Assembly (NCBI GenBank): GCA_033239005.1
Contig: BSQZ01000018.1
Span: 9,038,536 to 9,102,535 of the forward strand
Direction of reading: 5' to 3'
DNA: 64,000 nt
Origin: Lamellibrachia satsuma
Taxonomy: Eukaryota; Annelida; Polychaeta; Sabellida; Siboglinidae
Made by a program: the position numbers and the translations under genes. Positions 23,765 through 38,700 of the stretch are shown here, piece after piece. The notes under the pieces are model-generated. The model saw only the letters and a list, made by a program, of their open reading frames with translations. It ran no database searches and was not told where the DNA came from. Within the stretch, counting starts at the first letter, position 1. The number at the start of each line of letters is the position of its first letter.

Positions 23765-26700
23765 AAAGGTCTAAATGTTATGATGGGTAGAAATGCCACC
23801 CTCTTGAAAGACTTCAGACCTGTTGCATTAGCATCTGTATTGTACAAATGCATGGAAAGAATTGCACATTCTCAGCTCACAACAGCCGTGGCCGGTCGCA
23901 TGGATCCTTTGCAATTTACAGGGCAGGGAGCAGGTGGAGGATGCCACCTTAACATACATGGCAGGGAGGGGGTGGAGGATGCCACCTTAACAAACAGGGC
24001 AGGGAGGGGGTGGAGGATGCCACCTTAACATACAGGGCAGGGAGGGGGTGGAGGATGCCACTTTAACATACAGGGCGGGGAGGGGATGGAGGATACCACT
24101 TTAACATACAGGGCAGGGAGGGGATGGAGGATGCAACTTTAACATACAAGGCAGGGAGGGGGTGGAGGATGCCACCTTGACATACAGGGCGGAGAGGGGG
24201 TGGAGGATGTCACCTTAACATACAGGGCGTGGAGGGGGTGGTAGATGCCACTTTAACATACAGGGCAGGGAGAGGGTGGAGGATGCCACATTAACATACA
24301 GGGCAGGGAGGGGGTGGAGGATGTCACTTTAACATACAGGGCGGGGAGGGGGTGGAGGATGCCACCTTAACATACAGGACAGGGAGGGGTTGGAGGATGC
24401 CACTTTAACATACAGAACAGGGAGGGGGTGGAGGATGCCACTTTAACATACATAGCAGGAAGGGGTGGAGGATGCCACTTTAACATACAGGACAGGGAGG
24501 GGGTGGAGGATGCCACTTTAACATACAGGACAGGGAGGGGGTGGAGGATGCCACTTTAACATACAGGGCAGGGAGGGGGTGGAGGATGCCACCTTAACAT
24601 ACAGGGCGGGGAGGGGGTGGAGGATGTCACCTTAACATACAGGGCGTGGAGGGGGTGGTAGATGCCACTTTAACATACAGGGCAGGGAGGGGATGGAGGA
24701 TGCCACTTTAACATACAGGGCAGGGAGGGGGTGGAGGATGCCACCTTAACATACAGGGCGGGGAGGGGGTGGAGGATGTCACCTTAACATACAGGGCGGG
24801 GAGGGGGTAGTAGATGCCACTTTAACATACAGGGCAGGGAGAGGGTGGAGGATGCCACCTTAACATACAGGAAAGGGAGGGGTTGGAGGATGCCACTTTA
24901 ACATACAGAACAGGGAGGGGGTGGAGGTTGCCACTTTAACATACATGGCAGGGAGGGGTGGAGGATGCCACTTTTACATACAGGACAGGGGGGGTAGAGG
25001 ATGCCACTTTAACATACAGGACAGAGAGGGGTGGAGGATGCCACTTTAACATACAGGGCAGGGAGAGGGTGGAGGATGTCACCTTAACATACAGGACAGG
25101 GAGGGGGTGGAGGATGCCACTTTAACATACAGGACGGGGAGGGGGTGGAGGATGCCACTTTAACATACAGGACAGGGAGGGGGTGGAGGATGCCACTTTA
25201 ACATACAGGACAGGGAGAGGGTGGAGGATGCCACTTTAACATACAGGGCAGGGATGGGATGGAAGATGCCACCTTAACATACATGGCAGGGAGGGGATGG
25301 AGGATGCCACCTTAACATACAGGGCGGGGAGGGATGGAGGATGCTACCTTAACATACAGGGCAGGGAGGGGATGGAGGATGTTACCTTAACATACAGGGC
25401 AGGGAGGGGATGGAGGATGCCACCTTAACAGACAGGGCAGGGAGGGGATGGAAGATGCCACTTTAACATACAGGGCGGGGAGGGGATGGAGGATGCCACC
25501 TTAACATACATGGCAGGGAGGGGATGGAGGATGCCACTTTAACATACAGGGCGGGGAGGGGATGGAGGATGCCACCTTAACATACAGGGCAGGGAGAGGG
25601 TGGAGGATCCCACTTTAACATACATGACAGGGAGGGGGTGGAGGATGCCACTTTAACATACAGGACAGGGGGGGTGGAGGATGCCACTTTAACATACAGG
25701 GCACGGAGGGGGTAGAGGATGCCACCTTAACATACAGGGCAGGGAAGGGATGGAGGATGCCACTTTAACATACAGGGCAGGGAGGGGATGGAGGATGCCA
25801 CCTTAACATACAGGGCGGGGAGGGGTTGAGGGTGCCACTTTAACATACAGGGCAGGGAGGGGATGGAGGATGCCACTTTAACATACAGGGCAGGGAGGGG
25901 GTGGAGGATGCCACTTTAACATACAGGGCGGGGAGGGGGTGGAGGATGCAACTTTAACATACAGGGCAGGGAGGGGGTGGAGGATGCCACCTTAACATAC
26001 AGGGCGGAGAGGGGGTGGAGGATGTCAACTGAACATACAGGGCGGGGAGGGGATGGAGGATGCCACCTTAACATACAGGACAGGGAGGGGTTGGAGGATG
26101 CCACTTTAAAATACAGAACAGGGAGGGGGTGGAGGATGCCACTTTAACATACATGGCAGGAAGGGGTGGAGGATGCCACTTTAACATACAGGACAGGGAG
26201 GGGGTGGAGGATGCCACTTTAACATACAGAACAGGGAGGGGGTGGAGGATGCAACTTTAACATACAGGGCAGGGAGGGGGTGGAGGATGCCACTTTAACA
26301 TACAGGGCAGGGAGGGGGTGGAGGATGCCACTTTAACATACAGGGCAGGGAGGGGGTGGAGGATGCCACTTTAACATACAGGGCAGGGAGGGGATGGAGG
26401 ATGCCACTTTAACATACAGGGCAGGGAGGGGGTGGAGGATGCAACTTTAACATACAGGGCAGGGAGGGGATGGAGGATGCAACTTTAACATACAGGGCAG
26501 GGAGGGGGTGGAGGATGCCACCTTAACATACAGGGCAGGGAGGGGGATGGAGGATGCCACTTTAACATACAGGGCAGGGAGGGGATGGAGGATGCCACTT
26601 TAACATACAGGGCAGGGAGGGGGTGGAGGATGCCACTTTAACATACATGGCAGGGAGGGGATGGAGGATGCCACATTAACATACAGGGCAGGGAGGGGGT

Positions 26701-29700
26701 GGAGGATGCCACTTTAACATACAGGGCAGGGAGGGGGTGGAGGATGCCACTTTAACATACAGGGCAGGGAGGGGGTGGAGGATACCACTTTAACATACAG
26801 GGCAGGGAGGGGTTGGAGGATACCACTTTAACATACAGGGCAGGGAGGGGATGGAGGATGCCACTTTAACATACAGGGCAGGGAGGGGATGGAGGATGCC
26901 ACCTTAACATACAGGGCGGGGAGGGGTTGAGGGTGCCACTTTAACATACAGGGCAGGGAGGGGATGGAGGATGCAACTTTAACATACAGGGCAGGGAGGG
27001 GGTGGAGGATGCCACTTTAACATACAGGGCAGGGAGGGGATGGAGGATGCCACCTTAACATACAGGGCAGGGAGGGGATGGAGGATGCAACTTTAACATA
27101 CAGGGCAGGGAGGGGGTGGAGGATGCCACTTTAACATACAGGGCAGGGAGGGGATGGAGGATGCCACTTTAACATACAGGGCAGGGAGGGGGTGGAGGAT
27201 GCAACTTTAACATACAGGGCAGGGAGGGGATGGAGGATGCAACTTTAACATACAGGGCAGGGAGGGGATGGAGGATGCCACTTTAACATACAGGGCGGGG
27301 AGGGGTGGAGGATGCCACTTTAACATACAGGGCAGGGAGGGGATGGAGGATGCAACTTTAACATACAGGGCAGGGAGGGGGTGGAGGATGCAACTTTAAC
27401 ATACAGGGCAGGGAGGGGATGGAGGATGCCACTTTAACATACAGGGCAGGGAGGGGATGGAGGATGCAACTTTAACATACAGGGCAGGGAGGGGGTGGAG
27501 GATGCCACTTTAACATACAGGGCAGGGAGGGGGTGGAGGATGCCACTTTAACATACAGGGCAGGGAGGGGGTGGAGGATGCCAACTTTAACATACAGGGC
27601 AGGGAGGGGGTGGAGGATGCCACTTTAACATACAGGGCAGGGAGGGGATGGAGGATGCCACTTTAACATACAGGGCAGGGAGGGGATGGAGGATGCAACT
27701 TTAACATACAGGGCAGGGAGGGGATGGAGGATGCAACTTTAACATACAGGGCAGGGAGGGGGTGGAGGATGCAACTTTAACATACAGGGCAGGGAGGGGG
27801 TGGAGGATGCAACTTTAACATACAGGGCAGGGAGGGGGTGGAGGATGCAACTTTAACATACAGGGCAGGGAGGGGATGGAGGATGCAACTTTAACATACA
27901 GGGCAGGGAGGGGATGGAGGATGCAACTTTAACATACAGGGCAGGGAGGGGGTGGAGGATGCAACTTTAACATACAGGGCAGGGAGGGGTTGGAGGATGC
28001 AACTTTAACATACAGGGCAGGGAGGGGATGGAGGATGCAACTTTAACATACAGGGCAGGGAGGGGATGGAGGATGCAACTTTAACATACAGGGCAGGGAG
28101 GGGATGGAGGATGCAACTTTAACATACAGGGCAGGGAGGGGGTGGAGGATGCAACTTTAACATACAGGGCAGGGAGGGGATGGAGGATGCAACTTTAACA
28201 TACAGGGCAGGGAGGGGATGGAGGATGCAACTTTAACATACAGGGCAGGGAGGGGATGGAGGATGCAACTTTAACATACAGGGCAGGGAGGGGATGGAGG
28301 ATGCAACTTTAACATACAGGGCAGGGAGGGGATGGAGGATGCAACTTTAACATACAGGGCAGGGAGGGGATGGAGGATGCAACTTTAACATACAGGGCAG
28401 GGAGGGGGTGGAGGATGCCACTTTAACATACAGGGCAGGGAGGGGGTGGAGGATGCCACTTTAACATACAGGGCAGGGAGGGGATGGAGGATGCCACTTT
28501 AACATACAGGGCAGGGAGGGGATGGAGGATGCCACTTTAACATACAGGGCAGGGAGGGGATGGAGGATGCCACTTTAACATACAGGGCAGGGAGGGGTGG
28601 AGGATGCCACTTTAACATACAGGGCAGGGAGGGGATGGAGGATGCCACATTAACATACAGGGCAGGGGGGGTGGAGGATGCCACTTTAACATACAGGGCA
28701 GGGAGGGGTGGAGGATGCCACTTTAACATACAGGGCAGGGAGGGTGGAGGATACCAGTTTAACATACAGGGCAGGGAGGGGTTGGAGGATGCCACTTTAA
28801 CATACAGGGCAGGGAGGGGATGGAGGATGCCACTTTAACATACAGGGCAGGGAGGGGATGGAGGATGCCACTTTAACATACAGGGCAGGGAGGGGTTGGA
28901 GGATGCCACTTTAACATACAGGGCAGGGAGGGGATGGAGGATGCAACTTTAACATACAGGGCAGGGAGGGGATGGAGGATGCAACTTTAACATACAGGGC
29001 AGGGAGGGGGTGGAGGATGCAACTTTAACATACAGGGCAGGGAGGGGGTGGAGGATGCCACTTTAACATACAGGGCAGGGAGGGGTTGGAGGATGCCACT
29101 TTAACATACAGGGCAGGGAGGGGTTGGAGGATGCCACTTTAACATACAGGGCAGGGAGGGGATGGAGGATGCCACTTTAACATACAGGGCAGGGAGGGGG
29201 TGGAGGATGCCACTTTTAACATACAGGGCAGGGAGGGGTGGAGGATGCCACTTTAACATACAGGGCAGGGAGGGGTGGAGGATGCCACTTTAACATACAG
29301 GGCAGGAGGGGGTGGAGGATGCCACTTTAACATACAGGGCAGGGAGGGGGTGGAGGATGCCACTTTAACATACAGGGCAGGGAGGGGGTGGAGGATGCCA
29401 CTTTAACATACAGGGCAGGGAGGGGTGGAGGATGCCACTTTAACATACAGGGCAGGGAGGGTGGAGGATGCCACTTAACATACAGGGCAGGGAGGGGGTG
29501 GAGGATGCCACTTAACATACAGGGCAGGAGGGGATGGAGGATGCCACTTTAACATACAGGGCAGGGAGGGGATGGAGGATGCCACTTTAACATACAGGGC
29601 AGGGAGGGGATGGAGGATGCCACTTTAACATACAGGGCAGGGAGGGGGTGGAGGATGCCACTTTAACCTACAGGGCAGGGAGGGGGTGGAGGATGCCACT

Positions 29701-32700
29701 TTAACATCCAGGGCAGGGAGGGGGTGGAGGATGCCACTTTAACATACAGGGCAGGGAGGGGGTGGAGGATGCCACTTTAACATACAGGGCAGGAGGTGGA
29801 GGATGCCACTTAACATACGGAGGAGGGGTGGAGGATGCCACTTTAACATACAGGGCAGGGAGGGGATGGAGGATGCCACTTTAACATACAGGGCAGGGAG
29901 GGGGTGGAGGATGCCACTTTAACATACAGGGCAGGGAGGGGATGGAGGATGCCACTTTAACATACAGGGCAGGGAGGGGGTGAAGGATGCCACTTTAACA
30001 TACAGGGCAGGGAGGGGATGGAGGATGCCACTTTAACATACAGGGCAGGGAGGGGATGGAGGATGCCACTTTAACATACAGGGCAGGGAGGGGATGGAGG
30101 ATGCCACTTTAACATACAGGGCAGGGAGGGGGTGGAGGATGCCACTTTAACATACAGGGCAGGGAGGGGGTGGAGGATGCCACTTTAACATACAGGGCAG
30201 GGAGGGGGTGGAGGATGCCACTTTAACATACAGGGCAGGGAGGGGGTGGAGGATGCCACTTTAACATACAGGGCAGGGAGGGGTGGAGGATGCCACTTTA
30301 ACATACAGGGCAGGGAGGGGTGGAGGATGCCACTTTAACATACAGGGCAGGGAGGGGATGGAGGATGCCACTTTAACATACAGGGCAGGGAGGGGTGGAG
30401 GATGCCACTTAACATACAGGGCAGGGGAGGGGTGGAGGATGCCACTTTAACATACAGGGCAGGGAGGGGGTGGAGGATGCCACTTTAACATACAGGGCAG
30501 GGAGGGGGTGGAGGATGCCACTTTAACATACAGGGCAGGGAGGGGTGGAGGATGCCACTTTAACATACAGGGCAGGGAGGGGGTGGAGGATGCCACTTTA
30601 ACATACAGGGCAGGGAGGGGATGGAGGATGCCACTTTAACATACAGGGCAGGGAGGGGATGGAGGATGCCACTTTAACATACAGGGCAGGGAGGGGGTGG
30701 AGGATGCCACTTTAACATACAGCAGGCAGGGAGGGGGTGGAGGATGCCACTTTAACATACAGGGCAGGGAGGGGGTGGAGGATGCCACTTTAACATACAG
30801 GGCAGGGAGGGGTGGAGGATGCCACTTTAACATACAGGGCAGGGAGGGGGTGGAGGATGCCACTTTAACATACAGGGCAGGGAGGGGGTGGAGGATGCCA
30901 CTTTAACATACAGGGCAGGGAGGGGTGGAGGATGCCACTTTAACATACAGGGCAGGGAGGGGTGGAGGATGCCACTTTAACATACAGGGCAGGGAGGGGG
31001 TGGAGGATGCCACTTTAACATACAGGGCAGGGAGGGGGTGGAGGATGCCACTTTAACATACAGGGCAGGGAGGGGTGGAGGATGCCACTTAACATACAGG
31101 GCAGGGAGGGGGTGGAGGATGCCACTTTAACATACAGGGCAGGGAGGGGTGGAGGATGCCACTTTAACATACAGGGCAGGGAGGGGGTGGAGGATGCCAC
31201 TTTAACATACAGGGCAGGGAGGGGTGGAGGATGCCACTTTAACATACAGGGCAGGGAGGGGTGGAGGATGCCACTTTAACATACAGGGCAGGGAGGGGGT
31301 GGAGGATGCCACTTTAACATACAGGGCAGGGAGGATGGAGGATGCCACTTTAACATACAGGGCAGGGAGGGGTGGAGGATGCAACTTTAACATACAGGGC
31401 AGGGAGGGGTGGAGGATGCAACTTTAACATACAGGGCAGGGAGGGGATGGAGGATGCCACTTTAACATACAGGGCAGGGAGGGGTGGAGGATGCCACTTT
31501 AACATACAGGGCAGGGAGGGGGTGGAGGATGCCACTTTAACATACAGGGCAGGGAGGGGATGGAGGATGCCACTTTAACATACAGGGCAGGGAGGGGGTG
31601 GAGGATGCCACTTTAACATACAGGGCAGGGAGGGGGTGGAGGATGCCACTTTAACATACAGGGCAGGGAGGGGGTGGAGGATGCCACTTTAACATACAGG
31701 GCAGGGAGGGGGTGGAGGATGCCACTTTAACATACAGGGCAGGGAGGGGTGGAGGATGCCACTTTAACATACAGGGCAGGGAGGGGGTGGAGGATGCCAC
31801 TTTAACATACAGGGCAGGGAGGGGGTGGAGGATGCCACTTTAACATACAGGGCAGGGAGGGGGTGGAGGATGCCACTTTAACATACAGGGCAGGGAGGGG
31901 GTGGAGGATGCCACTTTAACATACAGGGCATGGAGGGGTGGAGGATGCCACTTTAACATACAGGGCAGGGAGGGGGTGGAGGATGCCACTTTAACATACA
32001 GGGCAGGGGGGGTGGAGGATGCCACTTTAACATACAGGGCAGGGAGGGATGGAGGATGCCACTTTAACATACAGGGCAGGGAGGGGATGGAGGATGCCAC
32101 TTTAACATACAGGGCAGGGAGGGGTGGAGGATGCCACTTTAACATACAGGCAGGGAGGGGGTGGAGGATGCCACTTTAACATACAGGGCAGGGAGGGGGT
32201 GGAGGATGCCAACTTTAACATACAGGGCAGGGAGGGGATGGAGGATGCCACTTTAACATACAGGGCAGGGAGGGGTGGAGGATGCCACTTTAACATACAG
32301 GGCAGGGAGGGGATGGAGGATGCCACTTTAACATACAGGGCAGGGAGGGTGGAGGATGCCACTTTAACATACAGGGCAGGGAGGGGTGGAGGATGCCACT
32401 TTAACATACAGGGCAGGGAGGGGATGGAGGATGCCACTTTAACATACAGGGCAGGAGGGGATGGAGGATGCCACTTTAACATACAGGGCAGGGAGGGTGG
32501 AGGATGCCACTTTAACATACAGGGCAGGGAGGGGTGGAGGATGCCACTTTAACATACAGGGCAGGGAGGGGTGGAGGATGCCACTTTAACATACAGGGCA
32601 GGGGGGGGTGGAGGATGCCACTTTAACATACAGGGCAGGGGAGGGTGGAGGATGCCACTTTAACATACAGGGCAGGGGGGTGGAGGATGCCACTTTAACA

Positions 32701-35700
32701 TACAGGGCAGGGAGGGGTGGAGGATGCCACTTTAACATACAGGGCAGGGAGGGGATGGAGGATGCCACTTTAACATACAGGGGCAGGGAGGGGTGGAGGA
32801 TGCCACTTTAACATACAGGGCAGGGGAGGGGGTGGAGGATGCCACTTTAACATACAGGGCAGGGAGGGGTGGAGGATGCCACTTAACATACAGGGCAGGA
32901 GGGGGTGGAGGATGCCACTTTAACATACAGGGCAGGGAGGGGTGGAGGATGCCACTTTAACATACAGGGCAGGGAGGGGTGGAGGATGCCACTTTAACAT
33001 ACAGGGCAGGGAGGGGTGGAGGATGCCACTTTAACATACAGGGCAGGGAGGGTGGAGGATGCCACTTTAACATACAGGGCAGGGAGGGGTGGAGGATGCC
33101 ACTTAACATACAGGGCAGGGAGGGGTGGAGGATGCCACTTTAACATACAGGACAGGGAGGGGGTGGAGGATGCCACTTTAACATACAGGGCAGGGAGGGG
33201 GTGGAGGATGCCACTTTAACATACAGGACAGGGAGGGGGTGGAGGATGCCACTTTAACATACAGGGCAGGGAGGGGTGGAGGATGCCACTTTAACATACA
33301 GGGCAGGGAGGGGATGGAGGATGCCACTTTAACATACAGGGCAGGGAGGGGATGGAGGATGCCACTTTAACATACAGGGCAGGGAGGGGGTGGAGGATGC
33401 CACTTTAACATACAGGTGGGGAGGGGGTGAAGGATGCCACTTTAACATACAGGGCAGGGAGGGGATGGAGGATGCCACTTTAACATACAGGGCAGGGAGG
33501 GGGATGGAGGATGCCACTTTAACATACAGGGCAGGGAGGGGATGGAGGATGCCACTTTAACATACAGGGCAGGGAGGGGTGGAGGATGCCACTTTAACAT
33601 ACAGGGCAGGGAGGGGTGGAGGATGCCACTTTAACATACAGGGCAGGGAGGGGTGGAGGATGCCACTTTAACATACAGGGCAGGAGGGGGTGGAGGATGC
33701 CACTTTAACATACAGGGCAGGGAGGGGGTGGAGGATGCCACTTTAACATACAGGGCAGGGAGGGATGGAGGATGCCACTTTAACATACAGGGCAGGAGGG
33801 TGGAGGATGCCACTTTAACATACAGGGCAGGGAGGGGTGGAGGATGCCACTTTAACATACAGGGCAGGGAGGGGATGGAGGATGCCACTTTAACATACAG
33901 GGCAGGGAGGGGTGGAGGATGCCACTTTAACATACAGGGCAGGGAGGGTGGAGGATGCCACTTTAACATACAGGGCAGGGGAGGGGGTGGAGGATGCCAC
34001 TTTAACATACAGGGCAGGAGGGGATGGAGGATGCACTTTAACATACAGGGCAGGGAGGGTGGAGGATGCCACTTTAACATACAGGGCAGGGAGGGTGGAG
34101 GATGCAACTTTAACATACAGGCAGGGAGGGTGGAGGATGCCACTTTAACATACAGGGCAGGGAGGGGATGGAGGATGCCACTTTAACATACAGGCAGGGA
34201 GGGGTGGAGGATGCCACTTTAACATACAGGGCAGGGAGGGTGGAGGATGCAACTTTAACATACAGGGCAGGGAGGGGTGGAGGATGCCACTTTAACATAC
34301 AGGGCAGGGAGAGGGTGGAGGATGCAACTTAACATACAGGGCAGGGAGGGGGTGGAGGATGCCACTTTAACATACAGGGCAGGGAGGGGTGGAGGATGCC
34401 ACTTTAACATACAGGGCAGGGAGGGGGTGGAGGATGCCACTTTAACATACAGGACAGGGAGGGGTGGAGGATGCCACTTTAACATACAGGGCAGGGAGGG
34501 GTGGAGGATGCCACTTTAACATACAGGGCAGGGAGGGGGTGGAGGATGCCACTTTAACATACAGGACAGGGAGGGGGTGGAGGATGCCACTTTAACATAC
34601 AGGGCAGGGAGGGGGTGGAGGATGCCACTTTAACATACAGGGCAGGGAGGGGTGGAGGATGCCACTTTAACATACAGGACAGGGAGGGGGTGGAGGATGC
34701 CACTTTAACATACAGGACAGGGAGGGGGTGGAGGATGCCACTTTAACATACAGGACAGGGGAGGGGTGGAGGATGCCACTTTAACATACAGGACAGGGAT
34801 GGGATGGAGATGCCACTTTAACATACATGGCAGGGTGGGGGTGGAGGATGCCACTTTAACATACAGGGCAGGGAGGGGGTGGAGGATGCCACTTTAACAT
34901 ACAGGGCAGGGAGAGGGTGGAGGATGCCACTTTAACATACAGGACAGGGAGGGGGTGGAGGATGCCACTTTAACATACAGGACAGGGAGGGGGTGGAGGA
35001 TGCCACTTTAACATACAGGACAGGGAGGGGGTGGAGGATGCCACTTTAACATACAGGGTAGGGATGGGATGGAAGATGCCACCTTAACATACATGGCAGG
35101 GTGGGGATGGAGGATGCCACCTTAACATACAGGGCGGGGAGGGATGGAGGATGCCACCTTAACATACAGGGCAGGGAGGGGATGGAGGATGCCACCTTAA
35201 CATACAGGGCAGGGAGGGGATGGAGGATGCCACCTTAACATACAGGGCGGGGAGGGGATGGAGGATGCCACCTTAACATACATGGCAGGGAGGGGATGGA
35301 GGATGCCACCTTAACATACAGGGCGGGGAGGGGATGGAGGATGCCACCTTAACATACAGGGCAGGGAGAGGGTGGAGGATGCCACTTTAACATACAGGAC
35401 AGGGAGGGGGTAGAGTATGCCACTTTAACATACAGGACAGGGAGGGGGTGGAGAATGCCACTTTAACATACAGGACAGGGGGGTAGAGGATGCCACTTTA
35501 ACATACAGGACAGGGAGGGGTGGAGGATGCCACTTTAACATACAGGGCAGGGAGAGGGTGGAGGATGTCACCTTAACATACAGGACAGGGAGGGGGTGGA
35601 GGATGCCACTTTAACATACATGGCAGGAAGGGGTGGAGGATGCCACTTTAACATACAGGACAGGGAGGGGGTGGAGGATGCCACTTTAACATACAGGACA

Positions 35701-38700
35701 GGGAGGGGGTGGAGGATGCCACTTTAACATACAGGGCAGGGAGGGGGTGGAGGATGCCACTTTAACATACAGGGCAGGGAGGGGGTGGAGGATGCCACTT
35801 TAACATACAGGGCCGGGAGGGGGTGGAGGATGCCACTTTAACATACAGGGCAGGGAGGGGGTGGAGGATGCCACTTTAACATACAGGGCAGGGAGGGGGT
35901 GGAGGATGCCACTTTAACATACAGGGCAGGGAGGGGGTGGAGGATGCCACTTTAACATACAGGGCAGGGAGGGGGTGGTAGATGCCACTTTAACATACAG
36001 GGCAGGGAGGGGATGGAGGATGCCACTTTAACATACAGGGCAGGGAAGGGGTGGAGGATGCCACTTTAACATACAGGGCGGGGAGGGGGTGGAGGATGCC
36101 ACTTTAACATACAGGGCGGGGAAGGGATGGAGGATGCCACTTTAACATACAGGGCAGGGAGGGGATGGAGGATGCCACTTTAACATACAGGACAGGGAGG
36201 GGTGGAGGATGCCACTTTAACATACAGGACAGGGAGGGGTGGAGGATGCCACTTTAACATACAGGGCAGGGAGAGGGTGGAGGATGCCACTTTAACATAC
36301 AGGACAGGGAGGGGGTGGAGGATGCCACTTTAACATACAGGACAGGGAGGGGGTGGAGGATGCCACTTTAACATACAGAACGGGGAGGGGGTGGAGGATG
36401 CCACTTTAACATACATGGCAGGGAGGGGTGGAGGATGCCACTTTAACATACAGGACAGGGAGGGGGTGGAGGATGCCACTTTAACATACAGGACAGGGAG
36501 GGGGTGGAGAATGCCACTTTAACATACAGGACAGGGAGAGGGTGGAGGATGCCACTTTAACATACAGGACAGGGAGGGGGTAGAGGATGCCACTTTAACA
36601 TACAGGACAGGGAGGGGTGGAGGATGCCACTTTAACATACAGGGCAGGGAGAGGGTGGAGGATGTCACCTTAACATACAGGACAGGGAGGGGGTGGAGGA
36701 TGCCACTTTAACATACAGGACAGGGAGGGGGTGGAGGATGCCACTTTAACATACAGGACAGGGAGGGGGTGGAGGATGCCACTTTAACATACAGGACAGG
36801 GAGGGGGTGGAGGATGCCACTTTAACATACAGGGCAGGGAGAGGGTGGAGGATGCCACCTTAACATAGAGGACAGGGAGGGGTGGAGGATGCCACTTTAA
36901 CATACAGGACAGGGGGGGGTGGAGGATGCCATTTTAACAAACAGGGAGGGAGGGGGTGGAGGATGCCACCTTAACATACAGGGCAGGGAGAGGGTGGAGG
37001 ATGCCACCTTAACATACAGGACAGGGAGGGGTGGAGGATGCCACTTTAACATACAGGACAGGGAGGGGGTGGAGGATGCCACTTTAACATACAGGACAGG
37101 GAGGGGGTGGAGGATGCCACTTTAACATACAGGGCAGGGATGGGATGGAAGATGCCACCTTAACATACATGGCAGGGTGGGGTGGAGGATGCCACTTTAA
37201 CATACAGGGCAGGGAGGGGTTGAGGGTGCCACTTTAACATACAGGGCAGGGAGGGGATGGAGGATGCCACTTTAACATACAGGGCAGGGAGGGGATGGAG
37301 GATGCCACTTTAACATACAGGGCAGGGAGGGGTTGGAGGATGCCACTTTAACATACAGGCCAGGGAGGGGGTGGAGGATGCCACCTTAACATACAGGACA
37401 GGGAGGGGGTGGAGGATGCCACTTTAACATACAGGGCGGGGAGGGGGTGGAGGATGCCACCTTAACATACAGGGCAGGGAGGGGGTGGAGGATGCCACTT
37501 TAACATACAGGGCAGGGAGGGGGTGGAGGATGCCACTTTAACATACAGGGCCGGGAGGGGGTGGAGGATGCCACCTTAACATACAGGGCAGGGAGGGGTT
37601 GGAGGATGCCACTTTAACATACAGGGCAGGGAGGGGGTGGAGGATGCCACTTTAACATACAGGGCAGGGAGGGGGTGGAGGATGCCACTTTAACATACAG
37701 GGCGGGGAGGGGGTGGATGATGCCACTTTAACATACAGGGCAGGGAGGGGGTGGAGGATGCCACTTTAACATACAGGGCAGGGAGGGGGTGGAGGATGCC
37801 ACCTTAACATACAGGGCGGGGAGGGGGTGGATGATGTCACCTTAACATACAGGGCGTGGAGGGGGTGGTAGATGCCACTTTAACATACAGGGCAGGGAGG
37901 GGATGGAGGATGCCACTTTAACATACAGGGCAGGGAGGGGGTGGAGGATGCCACCTTAACATACAGGGCGGGGAGGGGGTGGAGGATGTCACCTTAACAT
38001 ACAGGGCGGGGAGGGGATGGAGGATGCCACTTTAACATACAGGGCAGGGAGGGGATGGAGGATGCCACCTTAACATACAGGAAAGGGAGGGGTTGGAGGA
38101 TGCCACTTTAACATACAGAACAGGGAGGGGGTGGAGGTTGCCACTTTAACATACATGGCAGGGAGGGGTGGAGGATGCCACTTTAACGTACAGGACAAGG
38201 AGGGGGTGGAGGATGCCACTTTAACATACAGGACAGGGAGGGGTTGGAGGATGCCACTTTAACATACAGAACGGGGAGGGGGTGGAGGATGCCACTTTAA
38301 CATACATGGCAGGGAGGGGTGGAGGATGCCACTTTAACATACAGGACAGGGAGGGGGTGGAGGATGCCACTTTAACATACAGGACAGGGAGGGGGTGGAG
38401 GATGCCACTTTAACATACAGGGTAGGGATGGGATGGAAGATGCCACCTTAACATACATGGCAGGGTGGGGGTGGAGGATGCCACTTTAACATACAGGGCG
38501 GGGAGGGGGTGGAGGATGCCACTTTAACATACAGGGCAGGGAGGGGATGGAGGATGCCACTTTAACATACAGGGCAGGGAGGGGGTGGAGGATGCCACTT
38601 TAACATACAGGGCAGGGAGGGGGTGGAGGATGCCACTTTAACATACAGGGCAGGGAGGGGGTGGAGGATGCCACCTTAACATACAGGGCAGGGAGGGGGT